64,000 bases of DNA from Antarctobacter heliothermus (GCF_900188425.1 NZ_FZON01000002.1:62001-126000), one strand, 5' to 3'. Positions 8,543 to 17,217 are shown, counted from the stretch's first letter. Notes: generated by a model from the sequence alone, not told the origin. Program-made: numbers and translations.

Positions 8543-9328
8543 TTACTCGCGGTTGCCGAGAAGCTGTAGCAGGAACATGAACATGTTGATGAAGTCGAGG
8601 TAGAGGTTCAAGGCGCCCATGATGGCAGCCTTGCCCAGCCATTCCTTGTCCCCATGCGCGGCATGCTGAAGATAAGTGTTCTTGATGTTCTGCGTGTCAT
8701 AGGCTGTCAGGCCCGCGAAGATCAGCACACCCAGGATCGACACGGCGAACTGGATCGCCGGGCTGCCAAGGAAGATGTTGATGATCGAGGCGACCAGCAG
8801 GCCGATCACACCCATGATCAGGAACGATCCCCAACCGGAGATGTCCTTTTTCGTGGTGTAGCCCCAGAGCGACAGACCGGCGAAAGCGACCGACGTCGTC
8901 AGAAAGACCTGGATGATCGACAGGCCGGTGTAGACCAGAAAGATCGAGCTGAGCGAGAGGCCCATCAGCACGGCAAAGGCGTAGAACACCAGTTGCACAC
9001 CCGCAGCGTTCAGGCGGTTCACAGCCGCACCAAAGCCGAAGAAGATGAACGCCAGCGGCGCAAACATGATCACCCATTTCAGCGGCGACATGTACAGCGC
9101 CTCACCCAGTCCGGTGAGGAACTGGCCATCACGGATCATGACCGATGCACCGGCGGGGTCAGTTGTGACCGCCAGACCTGAAATGGCCCATGCGGCCAGG
9201 AAGGTGATGAATGTGCCCACGGACATGGTGCCGTAGACCTTGTTCATGTGGGCGCGCAGCCCCTCGTCAATCTGGGCAGCGCGTGCGCCGGAGACGCCAG
9301 CTGCCCGGACCGTTTGATAATCTGCCAT
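8543..9328 (-). CDS. Bax inhibitor-1/YccA family membrane protein
   Basis: The 261-residue protein has about seven hydrophobic segments. Family landmarks are MNKVYGTMSVGTFITFLAAW (first membrane helix), SPLKWVIMFAPLAFIFFG, the central LVFYAFAVLMGLSLSSIF, FAGLSLWGYTTKKDIS, and the C-terminal AYDTQNIKNTY with its conserved acidic and asparagine residues, then ALNLYLDFINMFMFLLQLLGN. It sits in the inner membrane. Bacterial YccA interacts with the FtsH protease and related proteins leak calcium in a pH-dependent way; which applies here is not known. It forms a single-gene unit with its own terminator. Confidence 0.95.
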   Translation of the reverse strand: MADYQTVRAAGVSGARAAQIDEGLRAHMNKVYGTMSVGTFITFLAAWAISGLAVTTDPAGASVMIRDGQFLTGLGEALYMSPLKWVIMFAPLAFIFFGFGAAVNRLNAAGVQLVFYAFAVLMGLSLSSIFLVYTGLSIIQVFLTTSVAFAGLSLWGYTTKKDISGWGSFLIMGVIGLLVASIINIFLGSPAIQFAVSILGVLIFAGLTAYDTQNIKNTYLQHAAHGDKEWLGKAAIMGALNLYLDFINMFMFLLQLLGNRE

Positions 9329-9465
9329 TTAAGCCTCCGAATAATCCCTGATGTTCCCTCGGACGCCGCTCGCGCGTGCGCCCGGAGTTGTCGTAGATAT
9401 TGGCGGAACGGAGCGGATTTTCAAGAACTTCACGTCCATTTGGCAGCATTAGATGTGTGTTATTG

Positions 9466-9636
9466 TCACCAATGGTGCTCTGGCTCTATCCAATGCGCCG
9501 GTGCGTCCCAGCACGGCCGGGCTTCGGGGCGCGCGATTGCAGGGGGGCCAACGCGAGAAGGGATCAGGCCAGCCCGCATTTTGCCGCCGAGACGGAACAG
9601 GAAAGCGGGAAACAGCGGATCTGAGGTGCGGATCAT
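9466..9636 (-). CDS. possible small protein, 56 aa, divergent from the LysR gene
   Basis: This is a short reading frame starting at an ATG with GAAGGAACCC just upstream, a reasonable ribosome-binding site. The product begins MIRTSDPLFPAFLFRLGG and ends WDAPAHWIEPEHHW; it is basic and rich in Pro and Trp. I know no family for it. The position, divergent from a LysR gene with 125 bases between, is what one expects of a regulated target. The rest of the 433-bp gap between the Bax-inhibitor and LysR genes shows no other candidate. It could well be non-coding. Confidence 0.3.
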   Translation of the reverse strand: MIRTSDPLFPAFLFRLGGKMRAGLIPSRVGPPAIARPEARPCWDAPAHWIEPEHHW

Positions 9637-9761
9637 GATGGGTTCCTTCACGAAAATTGATACGTATTCGTCGTGACATGTTTGACGTTGATCAATTATG
9701 CGATCCGTGGTTGATATTGAAAGCGAATGTATGTGACGAAACCCATCACGAGGTGTGATAG

Positions 9762-10610
9762 ATGCGCAATCTGGACCTGACCACGCTGCGGTCATTTGCA
9801 GCGGTGGCCCAGTCGGGCGGGGTGACGCGGGCGGCGGGCTTTCTGAACCTGACGCAATCCGCGGTCTCGATGCAGATCAAGCGGTTGGAAGAGATGCTGG
9901 ATCAGAAGTTGCTGGACCGCACCGGGCGCGGGGTGACGCTGACCCCGGCGGGGGCGCAGCTGCTGACTTACGCGCAAAAGATGGTCGAGCTGAACGATGA
10001 GGCTTATGGGCGCCTGACCGACAAGGGGTGGGAGGGCGAAATCCGGCTTGGCGTGCCCGTGGACATCGTCTATCCGGCGATCCCGCTGGTGTTGCAGCGC
10101 ATGGGGCGCACCCATCCGCGGGTCAAGATCCAGTTGGTCAGTTCATTCACCCGCGTGCTGAAGGCGCAGTTCGCCCGCGGCGAGATGGATGTGATCATGA
10201 CCACCGAAACCGGGGTCGAGGCCGGCGGTGAGACGCTGCTGGAGGTGCCGATGCGCTGGTTCGGGGCGCCGAACGGGCAGGCGGTGCGGCAGCGACCGCT
10301 ACGGATTGCCTTTGCCCGCACCTGCGGCTTTCGCGAAGAGACGATGCGCAGGCTGGACGCGGCCGGGCTGGACTGGGAACTGGCGGTGGATTCGGACAGT
10401 GAAACCACCATCGACGCCACCGTCAGCGCCGATCTGGCGGTCACGGCCCGGCTAGAGGGGCATTCCGCATCCTATCTGATTCCCATTGATGGCTGCGGGC
10501 TGCCGGAACTGGGCCTGCAAAAGATCAACCTGTATGTCGGCAGCGGACAGCCCGCCATCACCCACGCGCTCAGCGATGAGATCCGGCAAAGCATGTCCGT
10601 CCTGGCCTGA
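9762..10610 (+). CDS. LysR-family transcriptional regulator
   Basis: The 282-residue protein opens with the classic winged helix-turn-helix of the family (LDLTTLRSFAAVAQSGGVTRAAGFL, LTQSAVSMQIKRLEEMLDQKLLDR, GVTLTPAGAQLL; residues 4-63). The effector-binding domain follows from about residue 90 (IRLGVPVDIVYPAIPLVL). The effector pocket is shorter than usual at its C-terminus but has the expected strand order. No target can be read from the sequence; the divergent small frame at 9466-9636 is the only nearby candidate. It converges on the next gene with only 3 bases between stops. Confidence 0.92.
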   Translation: MRNLDLTTLRSFAAVAQSGGVTRAAGFLNLTQSAVSMQIKRLEEMLDQKLLDRTGRGVTLTPAGAQLLTYAQKMVELNDEAYGRLTDKGWEGEIRLGVPVDIVYPAIPLVLQRMGRTHPRVKIQLVSSFTRVLKAQFARGEMDVIMTTETGVEAGGETLLEVPMRWFGAPNGQAVRQRPLRIAFARTCGFREETMRRLDAAGLDWELAVDSDSETTIDATVSADLAVTARLEGHSASYLIPIDGCGLPELGLQKINLYVGSGQPAITHALSDEIRQSMSVLA

Positions 10611-10613
10611 CCG

Positions 10614-11012
10614 TCAGACACCCACGTCGGGGCCGTGGCACAGCATGGGTTTGTCGTCTTGCAGGGCCTCGTACAGCACCGTGCTGGCGGGGTCGTTTTC
10701 AAACACCGCGCGCAGTCCGGCACCTTCCTTGAAAAAGCTCCAGCATTGCGGGTCGGGGTTGTCCTCATAGACAAAGCAGATCTGGCTGGCCTCTTCGTAC
10801 CAGAAGCCCTCCTTGCATTTGCCATCAAGGAACGACCAGGTCACCTGCCGGTCGGGCAGGTACTTTTCGACACCGTACGCCTCTCCGTTGAGGCCGAAAT
10901 ACAGGGTCTTTCCGGTCACATAGCGTTCAAACTCAGAGGCCGACATCGGTTCTGCCGCCAGCGCGGGCAGAGCGGTCAGGCAGGTCAGGGCAAGGGCGAA
11001 AATGTGTTTCAT
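10614..11012 (-). CDS. exported hypothetical protein, 132 aa
   Basis: A signal peptide (MKHIFALALTCLTALPALAA) is followed by about 112 residues with four or more cysteines (DGKCKEGFWYEEASQICFVY, PQCWSFF, MLCHGP), suggesting disulfide bonds in the periplasm. The YFGLNGEAYGVEKYLPDRQVTW segment recurs in small roseobacter periplasmic proteins, but I know no function. The ATG at 11012 was chosen over the one at 11021 because it begins the signal peptide directly. It stands between a convergent LysR gene and the AlkB-type gene, with no clear partner. Confidence 0.7.
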   Translation of the reverse strand: MKHIFALALTCLTALPALAAEPMSASEFERYVTGKTLYFGLNGEAYGVEKYLPDRQVTWSFLDGKCKEGFWYEEASQICFVYEDNPDPQCWSFFKEGAGLRAVFENDPASTVLYEALQDDKPMLCHGPDVGV

Positions 11013-11067
11013 ACGGCACAAATTGCCAGAATGCGCCCGCGCCCGGAAGTGGGGTATTCATGAATGG

Positions 11068-12099
11068 TTAACCGTAGGCGGGCTCTGGCCGGTGGCTTGC
11101 CTTGGCCCATTTGCGGGCGCGCGGGTCCATGATCCGGCGCCAGAGCGGCGGGATCAGGGCGATGACCGCCATGGTGGGTAGGGAATAAGGCAGGATCGGC
11201 ATGGTCTGTCGGTCAATCTCCAGCCCCGGATAGGGCTGTGCGGGATGGGCATGGTGATCGGAATGGCGCGGCGCGTTGAGCATCAGGGAAGAGGTAAAAC
11301 TATGCGGCGCGTTCCAGCTATGATGCAGGCCAACCGGCTCGACCCTGCCGGGGGTGATTTCGCACCGCTGCAACCCGTAGTGCTGGACATAGTCGGACAA
11401 CAACAGTTGCGCCTGAGCGTAGGCCGATATGGCGATCAGCGCGGCCACTCCTTTGGGGCCCGCCAGCATCAGGGCAAACGACAACGACGCAGCCGCGCCA
11501 AGCAGATAGCCCACATAGGGGTGCAGACCGGCGCCCCGCCGCAGCCGCGAATCGGCCCGGTACCCTGCGCGAAAGGCCCCGACCCAAGCCCGCAGAGCGA
11601 AGGCATAAAAGCTTTCCCCGGGACGCGCGGAATTTGGATCGCGGGGGGTCGCCGCATGAACATGGTGGACGCGCACATGGGCAGAGGCATGATGCCCGAA
11701 AAGGATAGAAGTATAGACCGCCACACCCAACCGCCGCAGGCTGCGGGAACCGCGGTGGATCAACTCATGCGCATTGGAGTTTCCCACTTGTCCAATGAAC
11801 AAGGAAAGCGCAAGGAAAATCAGCGCCTTGTCCATCTTTGTTGCAGCGCTCTGCGCCAGGGTCCAGACGCCGCCGAACAACAGTGGGAAATGCGCCAGCG
11901 CCAGACTGACCGCTAACCCGTCCCCGGCGGGAAACTCCTGTCCTGGATGATCCGGCGCGGCGAGGGCCGACAGACGGTCCAAGAACCAGGCGAACACAGT
12001 CACATAGGCCAAGGCAAGCGCGGGGAACGGCGCGCCGAACAGCATTGCCGCCGCGAGAAGCAAGATTAGTCCATACGTTGCCAAGATGAACCGCTGCAT
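11068..12099 (-). CDS. alkane 1-monooxygenase (AlkB)-type membrane di-iron hydroxylase/desaturase
   Basis: The 343-residue integral membrane protein has the histidine boxes of AlkB-type enzymes. Box 1 is HELIH (in NAHELIHRGS). Box 2 is AHVRVHHVHAATPRDP, compared with the usual EHNRGHH..VATPEDP. The 'HYG' motif is DYVQHYGLQR and box 3 is RHSDHHAHP. The order and spacing match alkane hydroxylases that bind two irons at the cytoplasmic membrane face and oxidise hydrocarbon chains with rubredoxin electrons. Box 2 has Ala where AlkB has Glu. No rubredoxin or regulator gene is adjacent. The ATG at 12099 has GGGAG seven bases upstream and is preferred over 12111. Confidence 0.85.
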   Translation of the reverse strand: MQRFILATYGLILLLAAAMLFGAPFPALALAYVTVFAWFLDRLSALAAPDHPGQEFPAGDGLAVSLALAHFPLLFGGVWTLAQSAATKMDKALIFLALSLFIGQVGNSNAHELIHRGSRSLRRLGVAVYTSILFGHHASAHVRVHHVHAATPRDPNSARPGESFYAFALRAWVGAFRAGYRADSRLRRGAGLHPYVGYLLGAAASLSFALMLAGPKGVAALIAISAYAQAQLLLSDYVQHYGLQRCEITPGRVEPVGLHHSWNAPHSFTSSLMLNAPRHSDHHAHPAQPYPGLEIDRQTMPILPYSLPTMAVIALIPPLWRRIMDPRARKWAKASHRPEPAYG

Positions 12100-12263
12100 G
12101 AATGCTCCCATATGGTCCGGAGTTTAACATATCGGAACTTTCCGTTCCCGATGCGACGAAACCGGGCGTTTTTCAGGGCGCGGCGATGCTGGAATGCGTC
12201 GCTTTTCGGTCTCTGCGGCGGGAAGAACAGTTATATGCTGCGCCGCAGGCAAGGGAGACACGC

Positions 12264-13949
12264 ATGGCACTCGACGAACGCAAAGGCGTCTGGAAATCGG
12301 GCAAGGGCAAGGGGCGGGTCACGCCCAAGGGCCGCCAGGTCGAGGATCAGGCCTGGGAAGAGGTCAAGGCGTTGCTGGGCGACCGGGCGCGCAACCGCGA
12401 CCTGCTGATCGAGTTCCTGCACCTGATCCAGGACGCTTATGGCCACCTGAGCGCCGCGCATCTGCGCGCCCTGGCCGAGGAAATGCGCCTGTCGATGGCC
12501 GAAGTCTATGAAGTCGCCAGTTTTTACGCCCATTTCGACATCGTGAAGGAGGGTGAGACCCCGCCGCCCGCCCTGACCATGCGAGTCTGCGATTCGCTGT
12601 CTTGTGAACTGGCGGGGGCCGAGCAATTGCGCGCCGCTCTGGAAGAGGGCATGGATCCGGCAGAGGTTCGCGTTGTGCGTGCGCCCTGCATGGGGCGCTG
12701 CGATACCGCGCCGGTGCTGGAACTGGGCCACAATCACATCGACCACGCAACTGTGGACAAGGTGCGCGCGGCGATCGACGCCGGGGACACACACGCACAT
12801 ATCCCCGATTATCAAGGGTTTGATGCCTATTCCTCAGGTGGTGGCTATGCGTCTCTAAAGGACCTGCGGGCCAATGGCGACTGGGAAGTTGTCCAGGAAA
12901 CCGTGCTGTCCTCTGGCCTGCGCGGATTGGGCGGGGCGGGTTTCCCGTCGGGGCGCAAGTGGGGCTTTGTCCGCGCCAATCCGGGTCCGCGATATCTGGC
13001 CGTGAATGGCGACGAGGGGGAGCCGGGAACCTTCAAGGACCGCTTTCACCTTGAGCGGGAACCGCATGTTTTCCTTGAGGGAATGCTGATTGCCGCATGG
13101 GCGGTCGAGGCGGATCGTTGTTATATCTACATGCGTGACGAATACCCGGCCTTGCTGGAGATCCTGCGCATCGAGATTGCCAAGATCGAAGAGGCGGGTG
13201 TGGTCGACAAAGGCTATATCGACCTGAGGCGCGGTGCGGGCGCCTATATCTGCGGCGAAGAAAGCGCGATGATCGAATCGATAGAGGGCAAGCGCGGCAT
13301 GCCCCGCCATCGGCCGCCCTATGTTGCGCAGATCGGTCTGTTTGATCGCCCGACGCTGGTACACAATATCGAGACGCTGTTCTGGGTCGCCAAGATCTGC
13401 CGCGAGGGGCCCGAAATCCTGTCGGGGGTGGAAAAGAACGGTCGCACGGGTTTGCGGTCCTACTCTGTCTCAGGTCGTGTGGCCCAGCCGGGTGTGCATC
13501 TTTTGCCTGCCGGATCGACCATCCGTGACGTGATCGAGGCTGCCGGCGGCATGGCCGAAGGGCACACCCTCAAGGCCTATCAGCCGGGCGGACCCTCATC
13601 CGGCCTGTTGCCCGCGTCCATGGATGACATCCCGTTGGATTTCGACACATTGCAACCGCACGGCACCTTTATCGGATCGGCAGCGGTTGTCGTGCTGTCC
13701 GACAAGGACAGCGCCCGCGATGCCGCGCTGAACATGTTGCGGTTCTTTGAGGACGAAAGCTGTGGCCAGTGTACGCCGTGCCGGGTGGGCTGCGAAAAAG
13801 CGGTCAAGCTTATGAGCGCCGAACGGTGGAACCAGCCCTTGCTGGAGGAACTCTGCGTGGCCATGGCAGATGCCTCGATCTGCGGGTTGGGGCAGGCGGC
13901 ACCGAACCCGATCCGTATGACCATCAAGCATTTCCCCGACGAAGTCTGA
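12264..13949 (+). CDS. NuoE-NuoF fusion, NAD-dependent formate dehydrogenase beta-subunit type
   Basis: The 561-residue protein joins two complex-I-like modules. Residues about 20-180 are NuoE-like (thioredoxin-fold 2Fe-2S), with cysteine pairs in CDSLSC and CMGRC. From about 200 on it is NuoF-like: GLRGLGGAGFPSGRKW and NGDEGEPGTFKDR bind FMN and NADH, GAGAYICGEESAMIESIEG follows, and SCGQCTPCRVGC plus SICGLG bind 4Fe-4S. This fused form is known as the NADH-reducing beta subunit of cytoplasmic formate dehydrogenases such as Methylobacterium Fdh1B. The partner molybdenum/tungsten alpha subunit is not next to it: ftsY follows. An AAGGGAGA ribosome-binding site supports the start. Confidence 0.85.
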   Translation: MALDERKGVWKSGKGKGRVTPKGRQVEDQAWEEVKALLGDRARNRDLLIEFLHLIQDAYGHLSAAHLRALAEEMRLSMAEVYEVASFYAHFDIVKEGETPPPALTMRVCDSLSCELAGAEQLRAALEEGMDPAEVRVVRAPCMGRCDTAPVLELGHNHIDHATVDKVRAAIDAGDTHAHIPDYQGFDAYSSGGGYASLKDLRANGDWEVVQETVLSSGLRGLGGAGFPSGRKWGFVRANPGPRYLAVNGDEGEPGTFKDRFHLEREPHVFLEGMLIAAWAVEADRCYIYMRDEYPALLEILRIEIAKIEEAGVVDKGYIDLRRGAGAYICGEESAMIESIEGKRGMPRHRPPYVAQIGLFDRPTLVHNIETLFWVAKICREGPEILSGVEKNGRTGLRSYSVSGRVAQPGVHLLPAGSTIRDVIEAAGGMAEGHTLKAYQPGGPSSGLLPASMDDIPLDFDTLQPHGTFIGSAAVVVLSDKDSARDAALNMLRFFEDESCGQCTPCRVGCEKAVKLMSAERWNQPLLEELCVAMADASICGLGQAAPNPIRMTIKHFPDEV

Positions 13950-14159
13950 TCGGGGCGCTAGATCGTATTTTGTCATGGAAACTTGTCCACAGGCCACTGT
14001 GGACAAGTTTTGGGCTGGATTTGGTCAATCTTCCCGCTCTGTGCGAGGTGATGTCGCTGCTCTGTTGCCTGACCCAGGGCCAAGCCTTTGCCGCAAGCTG
14101 CCTTCCATTGCAGGCTCAGGCGTATTAGGTGGAGGAAACCGCAGCATCAGGCGACCCTC

Positions 14160-15314
14160 ATGTCCTTTTTCGGCAAGCTCAAGAACCGGTTGATGAAATC
14201 CTCGTCCAAACTGGACGAGGGTCTGGATGCGATTGTCCAGGACGGGGGCGAGGACGCCCCGGCTGAGGCAGCGGCCTCGACGCCTCAATCGCGCCCGACG
14301 CCCGAACGCCCGACAGATCCGGGGCCAGCGGCGGCAAGCCCCCCCGATCCGGCGCGCTCCAAGTCCGAGGCGGCGACCCCGGTCCCCGCGGAGCCGCCAA
14401 AGGCCGACCCCGCGAAACCGCAAGGCGGCATTCTTGGGCGTCTCCTGGGGCGACAGCCAGACAGCGCACCGGTGGTGCGCCGGGTGCTGGACGACGACAT
14501 GCTGGAACAGCTTGAGGAGCTACTGATCGCCTCGGATATGGGGGTGGACACGGCCCTGCGGGTGACCGCCAACATCGCCGAAGGCAGGTTTGGCAAGCGG
14601 CTGTCGACGGTCGAGATCAAGCAGGCGCTTGCCACTGAAATCGCCCGCGTGATGGAGCCGGTGGCGCGGCCGCTGCCGCTGTATTCGAAAAAGCCGCAGG
14701 TCGTGCTGGTTGTCGGCGTGAACGGATCCGGAAAGACCACGACAATCGGCAAGCTGGCCAGCCAGTTCAAGGCCGCCGGAAAGAAAGTGGTGATCGCCGC
14801 CGGTGACACGTTCCGTGCCGCGGCGGTCGAGCAGTTGCAGGTCTGGGGCGACCGCGCCGGTGTGCCGGTCCTGACCGCGCCCGAGGGCAGCGACCCGGCC
14901 AGTCTGGCCTTTGACGCCATGACCAAGGCGCAGGCCGAAGGTGCGGACCTTTTGTTGATCGACACCGCCGGTCGGTTGCAGAACCGCGCGGACCTGATGG
15001 AAGAACTGTCCAAGATTGTCCGCGTGATCCGCAAGAAAGACCCGGATGCGCCGCACAACACTTTGCTGGTGCTGGATGCGACCACCGGGCAAAACGCGCT
15101 TAGTCAGGTTGAAACCTTCCGCAAGCTGGCCGATGTCACCGGGCTGGTTATGACCAAACTGGACGGAACCGCCCGGGGCGGTGTGCTGGTGGCGCTGGCG
15201 GACAAGTTCGGCCTGCCGATCCACGCCATCGGCGTCGGTGAGCAGATTGACGACCTTGCGCCCTTCGACCCCGAGGAATTTGCCGCCGCCCTGACCGGGC
15301 TGGACACGGAATGA
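14160..15314 (+). CDS. ftsY: signal recognition particle receptor FtsY
   Basis: The 384-residue GTPase docks SRP-ribosome complexes to the inner membrane. An amphipathic start (MSFFGKLKNRLMKSSSKL) and a Pro/Ala/Glu-rich A region (residues about 30-100) precede the N domain (LEELLIASDMGVDTALRV). The G domain carries P-loop GVNGSGKTTTIGKLA, the DTFRAAAVEQL box, DTAGR, and TKLDG with GGVL for guanine specificity. The gene is followed closely by a permease and yciB, an order common in Rhodobacteraceae. The GGAGG upstream lies rather far from the ATG, so the start is less certain than the protein. Confidence 0.97.
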   Translation: MSFFGKLKNRLMKSSSKLDEGLDAIVQDGGEDAPAEAAASTPQSRPTPERPTDPGPAAASPPDPARSKSEAATPVPAEPPKADPAKPQGGILGRLLGRQPDSAPVVRRVLDDDMLEQLEELLIASDMGVDTALRVTANIAEGRFGKRLSTVEIKQALATEIARVMEPVARPLPLYSKKPQVVLVVGVNGSGKTTTIGKLASQFKAAGKKVVIAAGDTFRAAAVEQLQVWGDRAGVPVLTAPEGSDPASLAFDAMTKAQAEGADLLLIDTAGRLQNRADLMEELSKIVRVIRKKDPDAPHNTLLVLDATTGQNALSQVETFRKLADVTGLVMTKLDGTARGGVLVALADKFGLPIHAIGVGEQIDDLAPFDPEEFAAALTGLDTE

Positions 15315-15342
15315 CGCCAGACACCCGCCGGTCGGCCACCGC

Positions 15343-16245
15343 ATGAGCGAGTGGCTGATCTCGCTCGAGGGGACGGAGGCCGGGCATCAGGCGGCGCTGA
15401 TGCTGGCGCTGTTGGCGGCCTTTCTGCACGCGGTTTTCGGCGCGTTGCAGAAGGGGCGGCACGATCCTTGGGTGTCGCGGGTGGCAATCGACGCTTGGCT
15501 GGTCCTGCTGACCTTTCCGATGATCTTTCTGGTGCCTTGGCCAGAGCCGCATATGTGGCCGCTTTTCTTGGGGATGGTGGTGATCCATTTCGGTTACAAG
15601 GTGTTGCAGGCCAAGGCCTATATGCGCGGCGCCTACACGGTGGTCTATCCGGTGGTGCGCGGCACCGGGCCGCTGTTTGCCGTCATCGGCGCCTGGCTGA
15701 TCTTTGGCGAGACGTTTTCCGTGGTGCAGTGGATGGGGTTGGGCGTTCTGCTGGCGGGAATCTTTGGCCTTGCGGTCTACAACCTGATCTTTCTGGAAAC
15801 CGCGCGCGAGACTCTGGTCCCCGCGCTGGGATATGCGCTTGCAACGGGGTTGTTTGTGGCGCTGTACACCACCTATGACGCCTACGGCATCCGGGCCACG
15901 GCGAACCCGTTCACCTTTCTGGCGTGGTTCTTTTTCCTCGCCTCGCTGGATTTCCCGCTGATGATGCTGGTGACGCGGATGCGACATCGGCTGGCCGGTG
16001 TGCCGTTGAAACCCCTGCTGACGCGAGGGCTGGCCGGGGCGCTGGTGGCCTATGGCAGCTTTGGGTCGGTGATGATGGCAACCCGGCTGGACAAGGTCGG
16101 TGAGGCAGCGGTGCTGCGCGAAACCTCGACGGTGTTTGCCGCCGTGATCGGCTGGCTGGTGCTGCGGGAAACGGTTGGGCCGCGGCGGATTGCGCTGATG
16201 ACCCTGATCGCCGCCGGAGCGGTGATTGTTGAGCTTGGCGGCTGA
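15343..16245 (+). CDS. EamA-family (DMT superfamily) transporter
   Basis: The 300-residue protein has about ten hydrophobic helices in two EamA halves. Landmarks are MLALLAAFLHAVFGALQKG, YTVVYPVVRGTGPLFAVIGA (the conserved 'yPl.rg..P' of the first half), VVQWMGLGVLLAGIFGL, and in the second half VGEAAVLRETSTVFAAVIGWLVL. Such proteins export metabolites or amino acids across the inner membrane; the substrate is not predictable. It starts 28 bases after ftsY and overlaps the spacer of yciB, so the three probably form one transcription unit. Confidence 0.88.
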   Translation: MSEWLISLEGTEAGHQAALMLALLAAFLHAVFGALQKGRHDPWVSRVAIDAWLVLLTFPMIFLVPWPEPHMWPLFLGMVVIHFGYKVLQAKAYMRGAYTVVYPVVRGTGPLFAVIGAWLIFGETFSVVQWMGLGVLLAGIFGLAVYNLIFLETARETLVPALGYALATGLFVALYTTYDAYGIRATANPFTFLAWFFFLASLDFPLMMLVTRMRHRLAGVPLKPLLTRGLAGALVAYGSFGSVMMATRLDKVGEAAVLRETSTVFAAVIGWLVLRETVGPRRIALMTLIAAGAVIVELGG

Positions 16246-16270
16246 AGCCCCTAAGGGAGGCGGAAACAGG

Positions 16271-16891
16271 ATGGAGAGACGCGGCATGGAAAAACGGCAG
16301 GTCAACCCGATGGTCAAGATGGCGCTGGAGTTCGGCCCGTTGATCGGCTTTCTGGTCGCCTATTTCTTGCTCAAGGACCGGACCTTTGTCATCGGCGGCA
16401 CGGAGTATGAGGGCTTTATCGTGGTCACAGCCGGGTTTATTCCGGTCTTTCTGATCGGGATGGGCGCTCTGTGGTGGCTGACCGGGCATTTGAGCCGGAT
16501 GCAGATGGTCACGGCGGTGCTGATCGTGGTCTTTGGCGGCTTGAGCGTCTGGCTGAATGACGACCGTTTTTTCAAGATGAAGCCGACCTTGATCTATTTG
16601 CTGTTCGGTGGGGCCTTGGCGGTGGGATTGATGCGGGGCGAAAGCTGGCTGCAACTTGTGATGGAGGGGTTGATTCCGCTCAAACATGAGGGCTGGATGA
16701 TCCTGACACGGCGGATGATGGCGCTGTTTCTGAGCCTTGCGGTGCTGAACGAAGTGATCTGGCGGACCATGAGCACGGAGACCTGGGTCCTGTTCAAGTT
16801 CCCCGGGCTTCCGCTGGCTGTGTTCGTGTTCTTCATGTTCCAGGGGAGGCTGTTCAAGGCGCACGGCAGCGAGGACCCGGACAGCGAATAA
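16271..16891 (+). CDS. yciB: intracellular septation protein A homologue (YciB/IspZ)
   Basis: The 206-residue inner-membrane protein has about five transmembrane helices and the family landmarks KMALEFGPLIGFLVAYF, DRRFF-like DDRFFKMKPTLIYLLFG and GWMILTRRMMALFLSLAVLNEVIWRTMSTETWVLFKFPG. YciB proteins take part in cell-envelope upkeep and septation and interact with elongation and division proteins in E. coli. The start at 16271 follows AGGGAGG; an internal ATG at 16286 is nearly as good. The gene ends the ftsY unit and faces a convergent Lrp-type gene across a long palindromic repeat. Confidence 0.92.
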   Translation: MERRGMEKRQVNPMVKMALEFGPLIGFLVAYFLLKDRTFVIGGTEYEGFIVVTAGFIPVFLIGMGALWWLTGHLSRMQMVTAVLIVVFGGLSVWLNDDRFFKMKPTLIYLLFGGALAVGLMRGESWLQLVMEGLIPLKHEGWMILTRRMMALFLSLAVLNEVIWRTMSTETWVLFKFPGLPLAVFVFFMFQGRLFKAHGSEDPDSE

Positions 16892-16954
16892 GGCTTTGGC
16901 GGCAACGCGTTTGATAACTGGGCTTGGTGCCGGTCGTCGTGCGGGACTCGTCAC

Positions 16955-17207
16955 GGCCCTGCGGGCCGCAACATCGCCCGCCCGCCAGCCCTGCCGAATC
17001 GCGCCTGACGGCGCGTTTGCCGCTTTGCGATTCACCTGTGAACAGACCCGCCTGTTCCCCGAACCCATCGCTCGCTTTTTTGCTGCCTGAGGCACCCGGG
17101 GGCGGGCCGCAAGGGCAAGCCGCCTGACGGCGGGGCTGCGCCCCCTTGCGGCCCGCCCCCGGCCACCTCTTTTCGGCATCAAGCGAGAGATGGCTCCGGG
17201 GAACAGG
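16955..17207. repeat. long palindromic dispersed repeat, copy A
   Basis: This 253-bp intergenic element shares most of its sequence with 56019-56326. Its outer arms CCTGTTCCCCG (17051-17061) and CGGGGAACAGG (17197-17207) are exact inverted repeats. Inside, a second hairpin pairs GGGGGCGGGCCGCAAGGG (17098-17115) with the mirrored stretch near 17140-17160. A third small hairpin lies around GGGGCTGCGCCCC (17133-17145). It lies between the convergent genes yciB and the Lrp-type gene, with no coding capacity. Confidence 0.8.
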
Positions 17208-17217
17208 CTGGCGGTGT

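Noticed and set aside
12264-13949. NADH-quinone oxidoreductase (complex I) subunit
   Set aside because: A NuoE-NuoF fusion is not how complex I is encoded in this group, and no other nuo genes are near; the formate dehydrogenase beta form fits better.
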